Source: Betaproteobacteria bacterium (lineage in GTDB: Bacteria; Pseudomonadota; Gammaproteobacteria; Burkholderiales; Burkholderiaceae_A). From it: a stretch of DNA of 64,000 bases. The stretch lies in contig VGHK01000001.1 of the NCBI GenBank assembly GCA_016868305.1, positions 107,721 through 171,720 on the forward strand. Direction: 5' to 3'. The notes below the pieces were generated by a model. The model was not told where the DNA came from. It did not search any database and worked only from the letters and a program-made list of their open reading frames with translations. Shown here in pieces: positions 51,019 through 60,502 of the stretch (positions are counted from its first letter, which is position 1; the number at the start of each line of letters is the position of its first letter). The position numbers and the translations under genes are program-made.

Positions 51019-53931
51019 ATGAAGACTGTCGAACCGATCGATCGACTCGATGCCCTATTGGCTGAAGACGCCTTTCATGCCCGCCACATTGGCCCGTCCA
51101 CCGAAGCCCAGCAGTCGATGCTTGCCGCTCTTGGCCTTGATTCGGTTAATGCGCTGATCCGCGAGACCGTTCCGGCCAGCATTCTGCGCGGCGACCTATT
51201 GGCCCTGCCAGAGCCTATGGATGAATCTGCCGCTCTGCAGTACCTGCGGGGGCTCGCATCAGACAATGCGGTCTTCCGCAGCTACATCGGGGCGGGCTAC
51301 TACGGCACCCATACCCCGCAGCCCATCGTTCGTAATGTTCTAGAAAACCCCGGCTGGTACACCGCCTACACCCCGTATCAGGCAGAGGTGGCCCAGGGGC
51401 GGCTTGAGGCCTTAATGAACTTTCAGCAGGTGGTCGTTGACCTCACGGGGCTGTCCACGGCCAATGCCTCATTGCTCGATGAGGCAACGGCTGCAGCCGA
51501 GGCTATGGGCATGTTCTTGCGAGTCCGCAAAGATGCCAAAGCCTCGCGTTACCTGGTAGACCAACAGGTGCATCCTCAGGTGCTTGCCGTACTGCGCAGC
51601 CGCGCTCGCTGGATGGGCATTGCCATTTACCTCTGCGACCTGTCAAAGCCTCTGTCTGCCGACACCCTTGCTGGAGTCTTTGGGGCCCATGTACAGACCC
51701 CCTCAACCGAAGGCCGGCTTTTTCATGTCGCGCAGCTGGCAGAGCAGTTGCATGGCGTGGGGGCGCGGCTTGCTGTGGGTACTGATCTCTTGGCCCTTAT
51801 GCTCACCCAGTCGCCCGGGCAGATGGGTGCAGATGCCGCCTTGGGCAGTGCCCAACGGTTTGGTGTTCCTATGGGGTTCGGCGGGCCCCATGCCGCGTTT
51901 CTGGCAGTGCGGGCTGACCTCGTACGTGCAATGCCGGGCCGCATTATTGGAGTCTCGGTTGATGCCCACGGGCAGCCGGCCTATCGCATGGCTTTACAGA
52001 CCCGCGAGCAGCATATTCGGCGCGATAAGGCCACGAGTAATATCTGCACCGCCCAGGCGCTGCTTGCCAATATGGCAGGGTTTTATGCTGTCTATCATGG
52101 GCCCGAGGGCCTTACCCGAATTGCCCTGCGGGTCAATGTCTTTGCACGGGTGCTCGCCCAGCGGGTGGGTCAGTCAAGCCAAGGTGCGCTCTCGCCCGTA
52201 CACCAACACTTTTTTGACACCCTGGTCTTCGATGCCCCAAGCCACAAGGCGGCGATCCTGCAGCGGGCGGCAGAGCGGCGTATTAACCTGCGTGACTATC
52301 CGCAGTCCACGCGTCTGGGGGTATCGCTTGATGAGACGGTCACGCTGCGCGACCTCGCTGATCTCATCTGGGTATTTACCGGCAACGACACTAGCCCTGA
52401 CAGCCTGCGGGGGCTTGCGATGACGACCCTGCCTGAGTCTCTGGGCAGCGATATGCGGCGAAGCGAGCCGGTTCTGGGTCATCCCGTGTTTCACCAGTAT
52501 CGCAGCGAGACTGAGTTTGTCCGGTACCTCAAACGGCTGGAGAACAAAGATATTTCGTTAGTGCATTCTATGATTCCGCTCGGGTCGTGCACCATGAAGC
52601 TCAATGCCGCCTCTGAGATGGCTCCCGTAAGCTGGCCAGAGTTTGCCGCGTTGCATCCTTTTGTTCCGGCAGAGCAGAGCCGTGGCTATACCCGCATGCT
52701 CAAAGAGCTGCGTGACTGGCTGGTTGAGATTACCGGCTTTGCCGAGGTGAGCTTTCAGCCTAACTCGGGTGCCCAAGGGGAGTATGCGGGCATGATGGCG
52801 ATTCGTCTCTACCAGGCAGCACAGGGTCAGGGCCATCGGGATGTCTGCCTTATTCCCTCATCGGCCCACGGCACCAATCCCGCAACCGCGCAGATGATGG
52901 GCCTGAAGATAGTCGTGGTGGCCTGCGATGCCAACGGCAATATTGATCTTGCCGATCTCGCTGCCAAGATCGCAGAGCATGGTCCGCAGCTCTCTGCCCT
53001 AATGGTTACCTATCCGTCTACACATGGCGTCTTTGAGTCTGCGATTCAAGAGGTCTGTGCCCAGGTGCATGCCGCCGGTGGTCAGGTCTACATGGATGGC
53101 GCTAATCTGAATGCCCAGGCGGGGCTTACGCAGCCTGGCCAGATAGGTGCCGATGTCTGCCACATGAACCTGCACAAGACCTTTTGTATTCCCCACGGTG
53201 GCGGCGGCCCGGGTATGGGGCCGATTGCGGTGGCGGCCCATCTGGCCCCGTATCTCAATGCTCATCCTTTTTACGAGGCCGATGCGGCCAATAGCGTTTC
53301 TGCGGCCCCCGTGGGAAGCGCGCTTATCACGACGATTTCCTACATGTACATACGCATGATGGGGGCGAGCGGTGTTCGCAAGGCCACAGAGATCGCCATT
53401 CTCAATGCCAACTACCTTGCCCACAGGCTTAAAGACTATTTCCCCATTCTGTACACCGGAGAACACGGGCGGGTGGCGCATGAGTGCATTCTTGATCTAC
53501 GTGGCCTGAAGGCTGAGCTCGGTGTCACTGCCGAAGACGTTGCCAAGCGCCTCATGGACTATGGCTTTCATGCCCCCACCTTGTCATTCCCAGTGGCCGA
53601 TACCCTTATGGTTGAGCCCACAGAGTCGGAATCAAAGGCTGAGCTCGATCGGTTCGCAGAGGCCATGATTGCCATCGCAGGCGAGATTGCCAAGATTCGT
53701 TCGGGTGCCTTTGACCGGGTCGATAACCCACTAAAAAATGCGCCACACACCAGTCGTGAACTGGTGGGCACCTGGCCGTATGCATACAGCCGTGAAGAGG
53801 CGGTATTTCCGTTGCCTTGGGTGCGCGCCGCGAAGTTCTGGCCTTCGGTTAAGCGCATCGACAATGCGGCAGGCGACCGCACGCTTGTCTGCACCTGCCC
53901 GCCCATTGCAAGCTACCAGGAGACGGCGTGA
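51019..53931 (+). CDS. gcvP: Glycine dehydrogenase (decarboxylating), GcvP
   Basis: GcvP is the PLP-dependent P protein that decarboxylates glycine. The 970-residue product is the fused (alpha2) form with two homologous halves. Motifs include FHARHIGPSTEAQQSMLAAL, YGTHTPQPIVRNVLENPGWY, MIPLGSCTMKLNAASEM and the PLP lysine in CHMNLHKTFCIPHGGGGPG. AGGAG precedes the ATG. It overlaps gcvT by 4 bp. Confidence 0.97.
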   Translation: MKTVEPIDRLDALLAEDAFHARHIGPSTEAQQSMLAALGLDSVNALIRETVPASILRGDLLALPEPMDESAALQYLRGLASDNAVFRSYIGAGYYGTHTPQPIVRNVLENPGWYTAYTPYQAEVAQGRLEALMNFQQVVVDLTGLSTANASLLDEATAAAEAMGMFLRVRKDAKASRYLVDQQVHPQVLAVLRSRARWMGIAIYLCDLSKPLSADTLAGVFGAHVQTPSTEGRLFHVAQLAEQLHGVGARLAVGTDLLALMLTQSPGQMGADAALGSAQRFGVPMGFGGPHAAFLAVRADLVRAMPGRIIGVSVDAHGQPAYRMALQTREQHIRRDKATSNICTAQALLANMAGFYAVYHGPEGLTRIALRVNVFARVLAQRVGQSSQGALSPVHQHFFDTLVFDAPSHKAAILQRAAERRINLRDYPQSTRLGVSLDETVTLRDLADLIWVFTGNDTSPDSLRGLAMTTLPESLGSDMRRSEPVLGHPVFHQYRSETEFVRYLKRLENKDISLVHSMIPLGSCTMKLNAASEMAPVSWPEFAALHPFVPAEQSRGYTRMLKELRDWLVEITGFAEVSFQPNSGAQGEYAGMMAIRLYQAAQGQGHRDVCLIPSSAHGTNPATAQMMGLKIVVVACDANGNIDLADLAAKIAEHGPQLSALMVTYPSTHGVFESAIQEVCAQVHAAGGQVYMDGANLNAQAGLTQPGQIGADVCHMNLHKTFCIPHGGGGPGMGPIAVAAHLAPYLNAHPFYEADAANSVSAAPVGSALITTISYMYIRMMGASGVRKATEIAILNANYLAHRLKDYFPILYTGEHGRVAHECILDLRGLKAELGVTAEDVAKRLMDYGFHAPTLSFPVADTLMVEPTESESKAELDRFAEAMIAIAGEIAKIRSGAFDRVDNPLKNAPHTSRELVGTWPYAYSREEAVFPLPWVRAAKFWPSVKRIDNAAGDRTLVCTCPPIASYQETA

Positions 53932-55043
53932 CCCAGAGCCTTGTTCTCGAGTCTCTGCACCGTGCTGCTGGCGCCCGGTTGGGCCCCTTTGCCGGATTCT
54001 CCATGCCGATTCAGTATGCCGAAGGCCTTAAGGCCGAGCATCTGCATACCCGTAGCCATGCTGGCCTTTTCGATGTCTCCCATATGGGCCAGTTGCGCAT
54101 TACTGCGGCGTCCGGGGGAGGCCCGGCGCTGCGTAGCAGCCTTGAGGCCGCGCTGCCCATCGACTTTGAGGGCTGGCCCTCAGGCCAGCAGCGGTACACC
54201 GTCTTGCTCAACGAGGCCGGGGGTATTGAAGACGACCTGATGCTTGTCTGGCGACCGGGGCCAGAGCCCGAGGTGCGAATGGTCGTGAACGCTGGTAACC
54301 GGGAGAGTGATCTCAAGCGTCTGCAAGATCTGGCGCCGGGCCTTCGGTTTGAATGGGTAGATGCGGCGCTCCTAGCCTTGCAGGGCCCTCAGGCCGAGGC
54401 CGTACTCGCGGGCCTTGACCCCAAGGCCGCTGCGATGCGGTTCATGGAGTCTGCCGAGCTTAGCCTCTTGGGAGAGACCTGCTTTACCACCCGCAGCGGC
54501 TATACCGGCGAAGACGGCTATGAAATCTCTGTGCCCATCGCCAGTGCGGAAAAGATTGCTGCTGCCTTGGCCTCAGACCCACGGGTGCGCTGGGTGGGGC
54601 TGGGTGCGCGCGACACCCTGCGGCTTGAGGCGGGTCTGCCACTGCATGGTCAGGATATTCTGCCCACGGTGTCGCCGCTTGAGGCCGGGCTGCGGTTTGC
54701 CATTGCACCCGCCCGTCGCCCCGGGGGTGCACGGGCGGGAGGCTTTCCGGGTGCCGATGCGCTTGCCCCGCAGTGGCAGTCAGGCCCGCGCCGAAGGCTA
54801 CTGGCGTTTTCATCTCAGCAGCCCGTGCCGATTCGCGCCCATGCGGCCGTCATGGGGGCTACAGGTGCGGTGGGAGAGGCTACGAGTGGAACCGTATCGC
54901 CTAGTCTTGGCTATCCGATTCTTATGGCGCTGATCGATGCATCGGCAGACAGCCATGGTCTATCGGCACAAGTGCGCGGGCAGTTACTTGCGCTTAGCCC
55001 GGTGTCGCTGCCCTTTGTGCCTAAGCGGTACAAGCGAAACTAG
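53928..55043 (+). CDS. gcvT: Aminomethyltransferase (glycine cleavage T protein)
   Basis: GcvT transfers the methylene carbon to tetrahydrofolate, releasing ammonia. The 371-residue product has GPFAGFSMPIQY, GLFDVSHMGQLRI, the central ALQGPQAEAVLA and TRSGYTGEDGYEISVP, and the family's late region. GTG start overlapping gcvP. The order H-P-T differs from the commoner T-H-P. A basic, glycine/arginine-rich insertion (APARRPGGARAGGFPG) lies before the C-terminal barrel. Confidence 0.94.
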   Translation: MTQSLVLESLHRAAGARLGPFAGFSMPIQYAEGLKAEHLHTRSHAGLFDVSHMGQLRITAASGGGPALRSSLEAALPIDFEGWPSGQQRYTVLLNEAGGIEDDLMLVWRPGPEPEVRMVVNAGNRESDLKRLQDLAPGLRFEWVDAALLALQGPQAEAVLAGLDPKAAAMRFMESAELSLLGETCFTTRSGYTGEDGYEISVPIASAEKIAAALASDPRVRWVGLGARDTLRLEAGLPLHGQDILPTVSPLEAGLRFAIAPARRPGGARAGGFPGADALAPQWQSGPRRRLLAFSSQQPVPIRAHAAVMGATGAVGEATSGTVSPSLGYPILMALIDASADSHGLSAQVRGQLLALSPVSLPFVPKRYKRN

Positions 55044-55096
55044 CCGGACGGGATTCTGGCGCTCGCGACTCTCTCTGTGGCGTTTTGAGCGCGGAC

Positions 55097-55801
55097 ATGG
55101 CGATCGGCAAGGCTATTAAACGATCGCTAGTCTGGCTACTGGCGATTGGCTTTACCCTTTTTGTTGGCTATGAGGTCTACCTGCTGGGCTCGGTCTACTG
55201 GCTGCGTTCGCATAATCCGCCAAGCACAGCATTCATTAATGCAGAGCGGCAGCGCCTGACTGAGCTCAGGCCCCCGGTTCGTATCCGGCAGACCTGGGTA
55301 CCGTATGCGGCCATATCGGTGCATGCCAAGAGGGCGGTAATTGCGGCCGAAGATTCTGGCTTTGTGGACCACGAGGGATTTGACTGGAAGGCCCTGGAGA
55401 AGGCCGCCCGAGACAACCTTGAGAAAGGAAAGATTCGCAGGGGTGGCTCTACGATAAGCATGCAGCTGGCCAAAAACCTGTTTCTCTCAGCCGACCGCAC
55501 CTTGCTGCGTAAGGGTCAGGAGTTTTTGATCACGGGGATGCTTGAAACCGTTCTTGATAAGAGGCGTATCCTGGAGATCTATCTGAATGTGGCCGAATGG
55601 GGTGTGGGTGTCTTTGGCATTGAGGCTGCTGCGCAGCATTACTTTGCAACCTCGGCTTCGGCGCTCTCACAGGAGCAGGCTGCCTGGCTCGCCTCGATTC
55701 TGCCGGCCCCGAGGCGATACGACCGAAACCGAGGCAGCACGTTTATTCAGTCAAAGGCCCAGACCATCATGGCTCGGATGCCCCTGGTGCGGGTGCCCTA
55801 A
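55097..55801 (+). CDS. mtgA: Monofunctional biosynthetic peptidoglycan transglycosylase
   Basis: MtgA polymerises lipid II glycan chains (GT51 family). The 234-residue product has one N-terminal membrane helix (LVWLLAIGFTLFVGYEVYLL), the catalytic glutamate in VIAAEDSGFVDHEGFDW, RRGGSTISMQLAKNLFLS and KRRILEIYLNVAEWGVGVFG. An upstream TTG at 55085 is in frame and would add four residues. It follows gcvT by about 50 bp. Confidence 0.95.
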   Translation: MAIGKAIKRSLVWLLAIGFTLFVGYEVYLLGSVYWLRSHNPPSTAFINAERQRLTELRPPVRIRQTWVPYAAISVHAKRAVIAAEDSGFVDHEGFDWKALEKAARDNLEKGKIRRGGSTISMQLAKNLFLSADRTLLRKGQEFLITGMLETVLDKRRILEIYLNVAEWGVGVFGIEAAAQHYFATSASALSQEQAAWLASILPAPRRYDRNRGSTFIQSKAQTIMARMPLVRVP

Positions 55802-55813
55802 CAGCACCGCCCG

Positions 55814-56215
55814 TTAGACCATTGCCCCCTGGCTGGCCAGCGACTTGACCGTTATCTGGCTTAAAAAGGCCTGTTTCACCAGTTTCATGCGGTCGGCAAG
55901 AGCATGCACGGGGGCGCTTTCGGGAGATAAGGGCGCATTCACCACGGGTTCATCAGATTCGGCGTCGAACAAAAGGCATACCCCTTGGGGTGTGATTTCC
56001 TCGGCAGGGGTGCTGAGCTTATAGCCACCACCAGGGCCACGAGAGGCCGCTACCAGGCCAGCCTCACGCAGGCTTCTGAATATGAGCTCAAGGTAGCTCA
56101 CAGAGACATTGAGCTCTTGGGCGATACTCACCAGGCTGATAGCGCCCTTGTTCTGTTTTTTCTGCAGAATGACCAGCGAATCCAATGCAACACGCGACTT
56201 GTTGGAGGTATTCAT
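55814..56215 (-). CDS. Rrf2 family transcriptional regulator without cluster cysteines
   Basis: The 133-residue product has the Rrf2 winged helix: SRVALDSLVILQKKQNKGAI, SLVSIAQELNVSVSYLELIF, RSLREAGLVAASRGPGGGYK. Unlike IscR or NsrR, the region that normally holds three cysteine ligands has only one cysteine (GVCLLFDAES), so iron-sulfur sensing is unlikely. It is divergent from the GGDEF gene across about 115 bp. ATG 56215 is preferred over TTG 56221. Confidence 0.85.
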   Translation of the reverse strand: MNTSNKSRVALDSLVILQKKQNKGAISLVSIAQELNVSVSYLELIFRSLREAGLVAASRGPGGGYKLSTPAEEITPQGVCLLFDAESDEPVVNAPLSPESAPVHALADRMKLVKQAFLSQITVKSLASQGAMV

Positions 56216-56331
56216 AATCAAACCCTTTGCGGTTTTTCGATATTTTTTCAGCCCCTAAGGGATGTGTAAGGCGTAGACTCAGGGTTTATGAAATTAGTTC
56301 CGTAAAGCGTTTTTTTTGGCCCAGGGTTTCT

Positions 56332-57201
56332 ATGTACAACAGCCAGACCCAGTTACAAGTGCTCTCGCAGGTAATGCACCACGATGCGTTAGCCGGTGCC
56401 ATGCGCGCACTCACCGAGGGCCTCAGCGAGCAGGCCCCAGCGGGAACCCGAATTGTCTGGTCTCCCGGTTCGGTACAAACCGCCATTGGCGACATGCAGG
56501 GCGCGCACCATGTCTTTCTGGTAGATCCTGTGCTTGACGGCGGCGGGCAGATTATTTTTTTCTTTCCTACGCCGCTTTCCTTGGCACAAAAAAAAGACCT
56601 CGACCGGTTTCTTGGCATGGCAGAGCGGTGGATGCATGCATTGTGTGAAATGGAACAACTCGAGGCCAGCCTAGGACATGCCGCCTCGCAGGATCCTCTT
56701 ACCGGTGTGCTTAATGCCCGAGCCTATGCGGCGCGAGTGGGGCAGCTGCTGCACCCGAGCCTCTCTGCATCAGGCCCTGCCGTCGTCCTGCACCTCGACC
56801 TGATTCAGTTCAAATCGATCAACGACCAACTCGGCGACGAGATGGGTGACGAGCTTCTGTTCGCCTTTGCCGATCGCGTTCGAAAACAGCTCGGCGCTAA
56901 CGACTGTTTCGGCCGTCTCGGCCCCGACGAGTTTGGTCTGGTGTTTATGGATCGGGTTTCAGGGTCCGAGACCACCGCATTTCTTGAAAAGTTTCTGCGC
57001 TGGGTGCAGCGGCCCCCTATACAAACCAGCCATTGGCATGGCGTTCGCATCGGCATTGCCCCGGTTTCTGATCATCAGCTTTCGGCTAGAGAGCTTCTGC
57101 TGGCTGCGGCCAATGCCCTAGGCAGCACAAAGGCGATGACCACGCCCGCATACGCGATGGCGGGGCAGTCGCCCCAGGTTATTGCAGCTGATCTTCAGTA
57201 G
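56332..57201 (+). CDS. Degenerate GGDEF-domain protein
   Basis: The 289-residue product has an N-terminal region of about 120 residues without a recognised sensor domain, then a GGDEF-like domain opening DPLTGVLNARAYAARVGQLL with VVLHLDLIQFKSINDQLGDE. The active-site motif reads GRLGPDEFGLVF, so the second glycine of GGDEF is proline. Cyclase activity is doubtful; c-di-GMP or GTP sensing is possible. ATG 56332 is chosen because the upstream extension (to 56227) is not domain-like. Confidence 0.8.
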   Translation: MYNSQTQLQVLSQVMHHDALAGAMRALTEGLSEQAPAGTRIVWSPGSVQTAIGDMQGAHHVFLVDPVLDGGGQIIFFFPTPLSLAQKKDLDRFLGMAERWMHALCEMEQLEASLGHAASQDPLTGVLNARAYAARVGQLLHPSLSASGPAVVLHLDLIQFKSINDQLGDEMGDELLFAFADRVRKQLGANDCFGRLGPDEFGLVFMDRVSGSETTAFLEKFLRWVQRPPIQTSHWHGVRIGIAPVSDHQLSARELLLAAANALGSTKAMTTPAYAMAGQSPQVIAADLQ

Positions 57202-57209
57202 GGGCGGGC

Positions 57210-57755
57210 ATGTTGCAGCGACTCTTTGGGGGCAACAAAAAGGATCAGCTTGTTAAGGCCAAGGAGGAATATGAGGCCGTCTGCCGGCTACAGGGCGACT
57301 CCCGCGAGGCACGTGCGGCGCGGCTTCGCATGGGGATCCGCTGCCGTAACGTTATTGATCAGACCTTTCTCGAAGGAATCGAGAAGTGTTCGGAGCACCT
57401 GCAGCAGTGCATGGTGGCGGTTATTACGGGAGACCCGCGCCCTCCCGCGCCAAAGGCAGGCGCCTTTCAGAAGGTCAAGACCATTAATGGCCCGATCATG
57501 GCCTATATTCCGCTAAAGGCTGCAGAAGAAGTCTTTGCCATCGGCGACCTGTATCAGCGCGAGGAGATCTCCGATGCCCATGCCCTAGAACTCGTGCAGG
57601 CGGTTGCCGACAAAATTTCTTTAGAGCTTAAGCTAGAGCGTGCGATAGAGCCTTTAGGCTTTCTGAGCGAGAAGCTCGAGGAAGACCGCGCCGTAGAGGA
57701 TATGGCGGCGGTGCGCGCTGCACGCCAGAGGCAGGACGGGCAGCCCGACAGCTAG
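57210..57755 (+). CDS. Unrecognised soluble protein, possibly coupled to the GGDEF gene
   Basis: The 181-residue product is hydrophilic, charged and predicted mostly helical, starting MLQRLFGGNKKDQLVKAKEE. It has two clusters of interest: a Cys-containing segment GIRCRNVIDQTFLEGIEKCS with HLQQC, and a helical tail rich in Glu/Arg. No signal peptide or membrane segment. I do not recognise a family. It lies 8 bp after the GGDEF gene, so it may be part of the same transcript and signalling path. Confidence 0.6.
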   Translation: MLQRLFGGNKKDQLVKAKEEYEAVCRLQGDSREARAARLRMGIRCRNVIDQTFLEGIEKCSEHLQQCMVAVITGDPRPPAPKAGAFQKVKTINGPIMAYIPLKAAEEVFAIGDLYQREEISDAHALELVQAVADKISLELKLERAIEPLGFLSEKLEEDRAVEDMAAVRAARQRQDGQPDS

Positions 57756-57786
57756 CCTGTTTGGCTAACCTAACTTTAGTTGGCTG

Positions 57787-58371
57787 CTATGTTTCTGGGC
57801 CTCGCGACAAGGGCTGAAGAGCTCCTAGCGGCGCAGTTGTTGGGCCCGGTGGCCGAGCCCCCAGGTTCATGCGAATAGTAAGAAACTCCGGAAGCCAGGG
57901 GTTTGCCACTGATAGCGAGTACTCCAACATGGGCCGGAACCAGGCCTTCTGCCATGCCCGGTCTGTAGGCAAGGGGGTTAGCGAAATCAAAACGGCCAGA
58001 GCCACCGAAATCGCAATTCCTCGGGCAACGCCAAAAAGCCCCCCCAGAAACCGGTCTATTGCCGCGCCCCCAGAAGCGGTTACGAGTTCCTTGAGTGCCA
58101 TCCGAACCAGCTTGCCCAGAAGCAGTGCCACCAGCACGACCAGAACGAACCCCAAAACCTGCGGAAGGGGTTCTGTGACTAGTCCGGTTATTGCCTGTGC
58201 AGGAAAATCGTAGAGCTGATAGGCCGCTATCAGGGCACCCGACCAGATAACCAGTCCGGTGATCTCCTGGACAAAGCCTCGCAGAATGGCCAGCAGCGTA
58301 GAGCTGGCCAAGACCACGATCAATACCCAGTCAATCCAGGTAAGTTGGGAAGTTATCTCGATATCTGCCAT
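57787..58371 (-). CDS. cvpA: CvpA family membrane protein
   Basis: The 194-residue product has four hydrophobic helices and the CvpA start TWIDWVLIVVLASSTLLAIL followed by RGFVQEITGLVIWSGALIAA. Mid-protein VLLGKLVRMALKELVTASGG and FLGGLFGVARG are also CvpA-like. CvpA affects colicin V production and envelope stress in enterobacteria; in Burkholderiales it usually lies beside purF, which is not here. ATG 58371 is chosen over 58407 because translation before it is not conserved-looking. Confidence 0.82.
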   Translation of the reverse strand: MADIEITSQLTWIDWVLIVVLASSTLLAILRGFVQEITGLVIWSGALIAAYQLYDFPAQAITGLVTEPLPQVLGFVLVVLVALLLGKLVRMALKELVTASGGAAIDRFLGGLFGVARGIAISVALAVLISLTPLPTDRAWQKAWFRPMLEYSLSVANPWLPEFLTIRMNLGARPPGPTTAPLGALQPLSRGPET

Positions 58372-58560
58372 AACCAGGTGGTGGCCTGATCGGCGGGATG
58401 CTGCCAATAGCGCCTCATTTCAGGCCCCCTTTTCTTTGTCTCGAACTAGGATTCGGCCTGCTCGAGGAAAAGTTAAGGATACGGGCAGTCGTTCTGGACG
58501 GGGCTAGTGGCTAGTGGCCTTTGGGCCAGATTCGGTACTGCTGGTAGTGCTACTGGCGCA

Positions 58561-59097
58561 CTAGCCCGCCTGTGTCCGCTGTTGAGGCACCACTTGCAGC
58601 TTTTTTTGTGCGTCTCTGGCATTGGCCTCGGCCTCTGCCGCCAGTTGCTCACAAAACTGGCTGTGAAAGTTGGTATAAAGCTCGCCCGCCTCTGTTGCAT
58701 ACACTCTAAACAGGCCAATGAGCTTATCGTCTTCAATGGCAAAGGGCGGCAGGTTGCTGTTGCGGGAAAATATACCGGACACCCCGCCTGTGGGCTCCTC
58801 CCGCTGGTCCAGCCTGACCTTTGCAAGGCTGTGACAGATGAAGATTCCGGCAAACTCAGGGCTGGCACCAAGCCTGCGGCACAGACTTCCCCCAATAACA
58901 ATTGCCCGACCAAACCGGGTGAACAGGTCGAACACGTGGCTTTCCAGCTGGTTTCGAAAGCCGGGATTGCGAAACCAGGGCTCGCGAAACCGGGTGCACT
59001 CCCAGAGTGCGTCGGTAACATAACGCGCCACCCAGCGGTTGTAGTCGTTGTCGCTGAGCGCTTGGTAGTCGATGCCATCGGCGGAGTCACGCTGCAT
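58561..59097 (-). CDS. Unrecognised soluble protein
   Basis: The 178-residue product has no signal peptide or membrane helix and is rich in aromatic residues and Arg/Asn (YNRWVARYVTDALWECTRF, REPWFRNPGFRNQLESHVFD). The last 35 residues are an Ala/Glu/Gln-rich helix. GAGAGG lies 7 bases before ATG 59097, supporting that start over 59145. No family is recognised. Codon use looks ordinary for the window. Confidence 0.6.
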   Translation of the reverse strand: MQRDSADGIDYQALSDNDYNRWVARYVTDALWECTRFREPWFRNPGFRNQLESHVFDLFTRFGRAIVIGGSLCRRLGASPEFAGIFICHSLAKVRLDQREEPTGGVSGIFSRNSNLPPFAIEDDKLIGLFRVYATEAGELYTNFHSQFCEQLAAEAEANARDAQKKLQVVPQQRTQAG

Positions 59098-59263
59098 GGT
59101 GGTTCCTCTCTGAAAAATCAGGGATATAAACCTAGAGTAGAGCAAATGCCCCCTTGCTGCAATGGCAGTGCAACCAGGATGTGGAATTATCCAACCAGAA
59201 GATCATCGAACCCACCTGGGGGGGCTTGACAGGTTTGCTAGTCTGACTCTAAAGGAGGATGTT

Positions 59264-59806
59264 ATGAAAAAATATCTGGCATCGTTTAACCGTTATGTTC
59301 GTTGTGGCGCTTTTTGCGCCATTGTTGCAGCCGGTGGCTTGCCATCGCTAAGTATGGCGGGGCCAGGCCATGCCCATGGCAAGGCCGATATGGAGCTCAG
59401 TCTGCAGGGGGCAAGCCTCTCTGGTGTGTTCAAGACCCCTATGGATAGCCTTTTGGGCTTTGAACATGCACCGAAGACCGATAACCAGAAGCGCTCAGTG
59501 GAGCAGTTAAAGACCCGGCTCTCTGACCCTACCCGGTTTTTTCAGCCCACCGAGGCCGCCCAGTGCACGGCACAGTCAGTCGACTTTCAGTCGGCCCTCT
59601 TTACCGGAAAGGTGAGCGGCGGGCATAGTGATCTGGAGTATCGGTTTGTCTTTACCTGTGCCAACCCGGCCGCCCTAAAGGGCTTGGATGCTGTGGTCTT
59701 TGGCCAGTATCCCCGTCTGCACGAGCTGCGGGTCGAGCTTGTGACCGACAAGGGGCAGCGTTCCGTTACGCTGCGCAAACGCAATCGGGTTCTGTCGCTT
59801 CCCTAA
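59264..59806 (+). CDS. Periplasmic DUF2796 (ZrgA-like) protein
   Basis: The 180-residue product has a signal peptide (C-region ending LSMA) and then a short His-rich start GPGHAHGKADMELSLQGASL, typical of DUF2796. The Vibrio cholerae member ZrgA is linked to zinc uptake. AAAGGAGG at 59251-59258 sets the start. It is followed at once (ATG adjoining the TAA) by an ABC ATPase, a permease and a DUF3299 protein, an arrangement also seen around zrg genes. The metal could be zinc or another cation. Confidence 0.82.
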   Translation: MKKYLASFNRYVRCGAFCAIVAAGGLPSLSMAGPGHAHGKADMELSLQGASLSGVFKTPMDSLLGFEHAPKTDNQKRSVEQLKTRLSDPTRFFQPTEAAQCTAQSVDFQSALFTGKVSGGHSDLEYRFVFTCANPAALKGLDAVVFGQYPRLHELRVELVTDKGQRSVTLRKRNRVLSLP

Positions 59807-60502
59807 ATGAAGCCTGCCGTGCTTACCGCGGGTGTCGCAGAGCCTGTCATAAGGCTTGATGGCCTGCGTTTTGCCTGGCCTGGGCAAAAGGTGCTGCTTG
59901 CGATCGATGACTTTGTGGTGGCACAGGGCAGCACCGTGCTGCTACAGGGCGCCTCGGGCAGTGGCAAGACAACGCTGCTTAGCCTTATTGTGGGGGTGTT
60001 GTCTGCCCAGCAGGGCAGTGTTCATGTGCTTGGCCAGAACCTGTCTCAGATGCGCCCCGCCCAGCGTGATGTCTTTCGGGGGGAATCAATTGGCGTGATC
60101 TTTCAGCTCTTTAACCTGCTGCCGTTTTTAAGTGTGCGCGACAATGTGCTACTTCCCGTGCGTATGTTTGCGCGGCGGCGCTTGCAAATTAAAGATACCG
60201 ATGCACAGCGTCGAGAAGCCAGTCGGCTAGTTACAGCGCTTGGGCTTTCCGATGCGGTTCTCGATCGGCAGGCCCATCAGCTCTCGGTGGGTCAGCAGCA
60301 GCGGGTTGCCGCAGCACGCGCGCTTATTGGGAGCCCCCCGCTCATTGTTGCTGATGAGCCCACGTCTGCCCTTGACGAAGACACCCAGAGCAACTTTTTG
60401 GCGCTACTAATCGCCCAGGTGCGTGCCACAGGAGCCACTTTGCTGATGGTGAGCCACGATTCGCGGCTCGCCGGGCAGTTCGACCAGGTGATACGCCTAT
60501 GA
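59807..60502 (+). CDS. ABC transporter ATP-binding protein (LolD/MacB type)
   Basis: The 231-residue ATPase has Walker A LQGASGSGKTTLLSL, Q-loop GVIFQLFNLLPFLSV, signature LSVGQQQRVAAARAL, Walker [15 protein letters not shown] and H-loop MVSHDSRLAGQFD. The signature is LSVGQ rather than LSGGQ. This MacB/LolD class drives mechanotransmission rather than ordinary transport. It begins on the base after the DUF2796 stop and overlaps the permease gene by 4 bp. Confidence 0.9.
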   Translation: MKPAVLTAGVAEPVIRLDGLRFAWPGQKVLLAIDDFVVAQGSTVLLQGASGSGKTTLLSLIVGVLSAQQGSVHVLGQNLSQMRPAQRDVFRGESIGVIFQLFNLLPFLSVRDNVLLPVRMFARRRLQIKDTDAQRREASRLVTALGLSDAVLDRQAHQLSVGQQQRVAAARALIGSPPLIVADEPTSALDEDTQSNFLALLIAQVRATGATLLMVSHDSRLAGQFDQVIRL

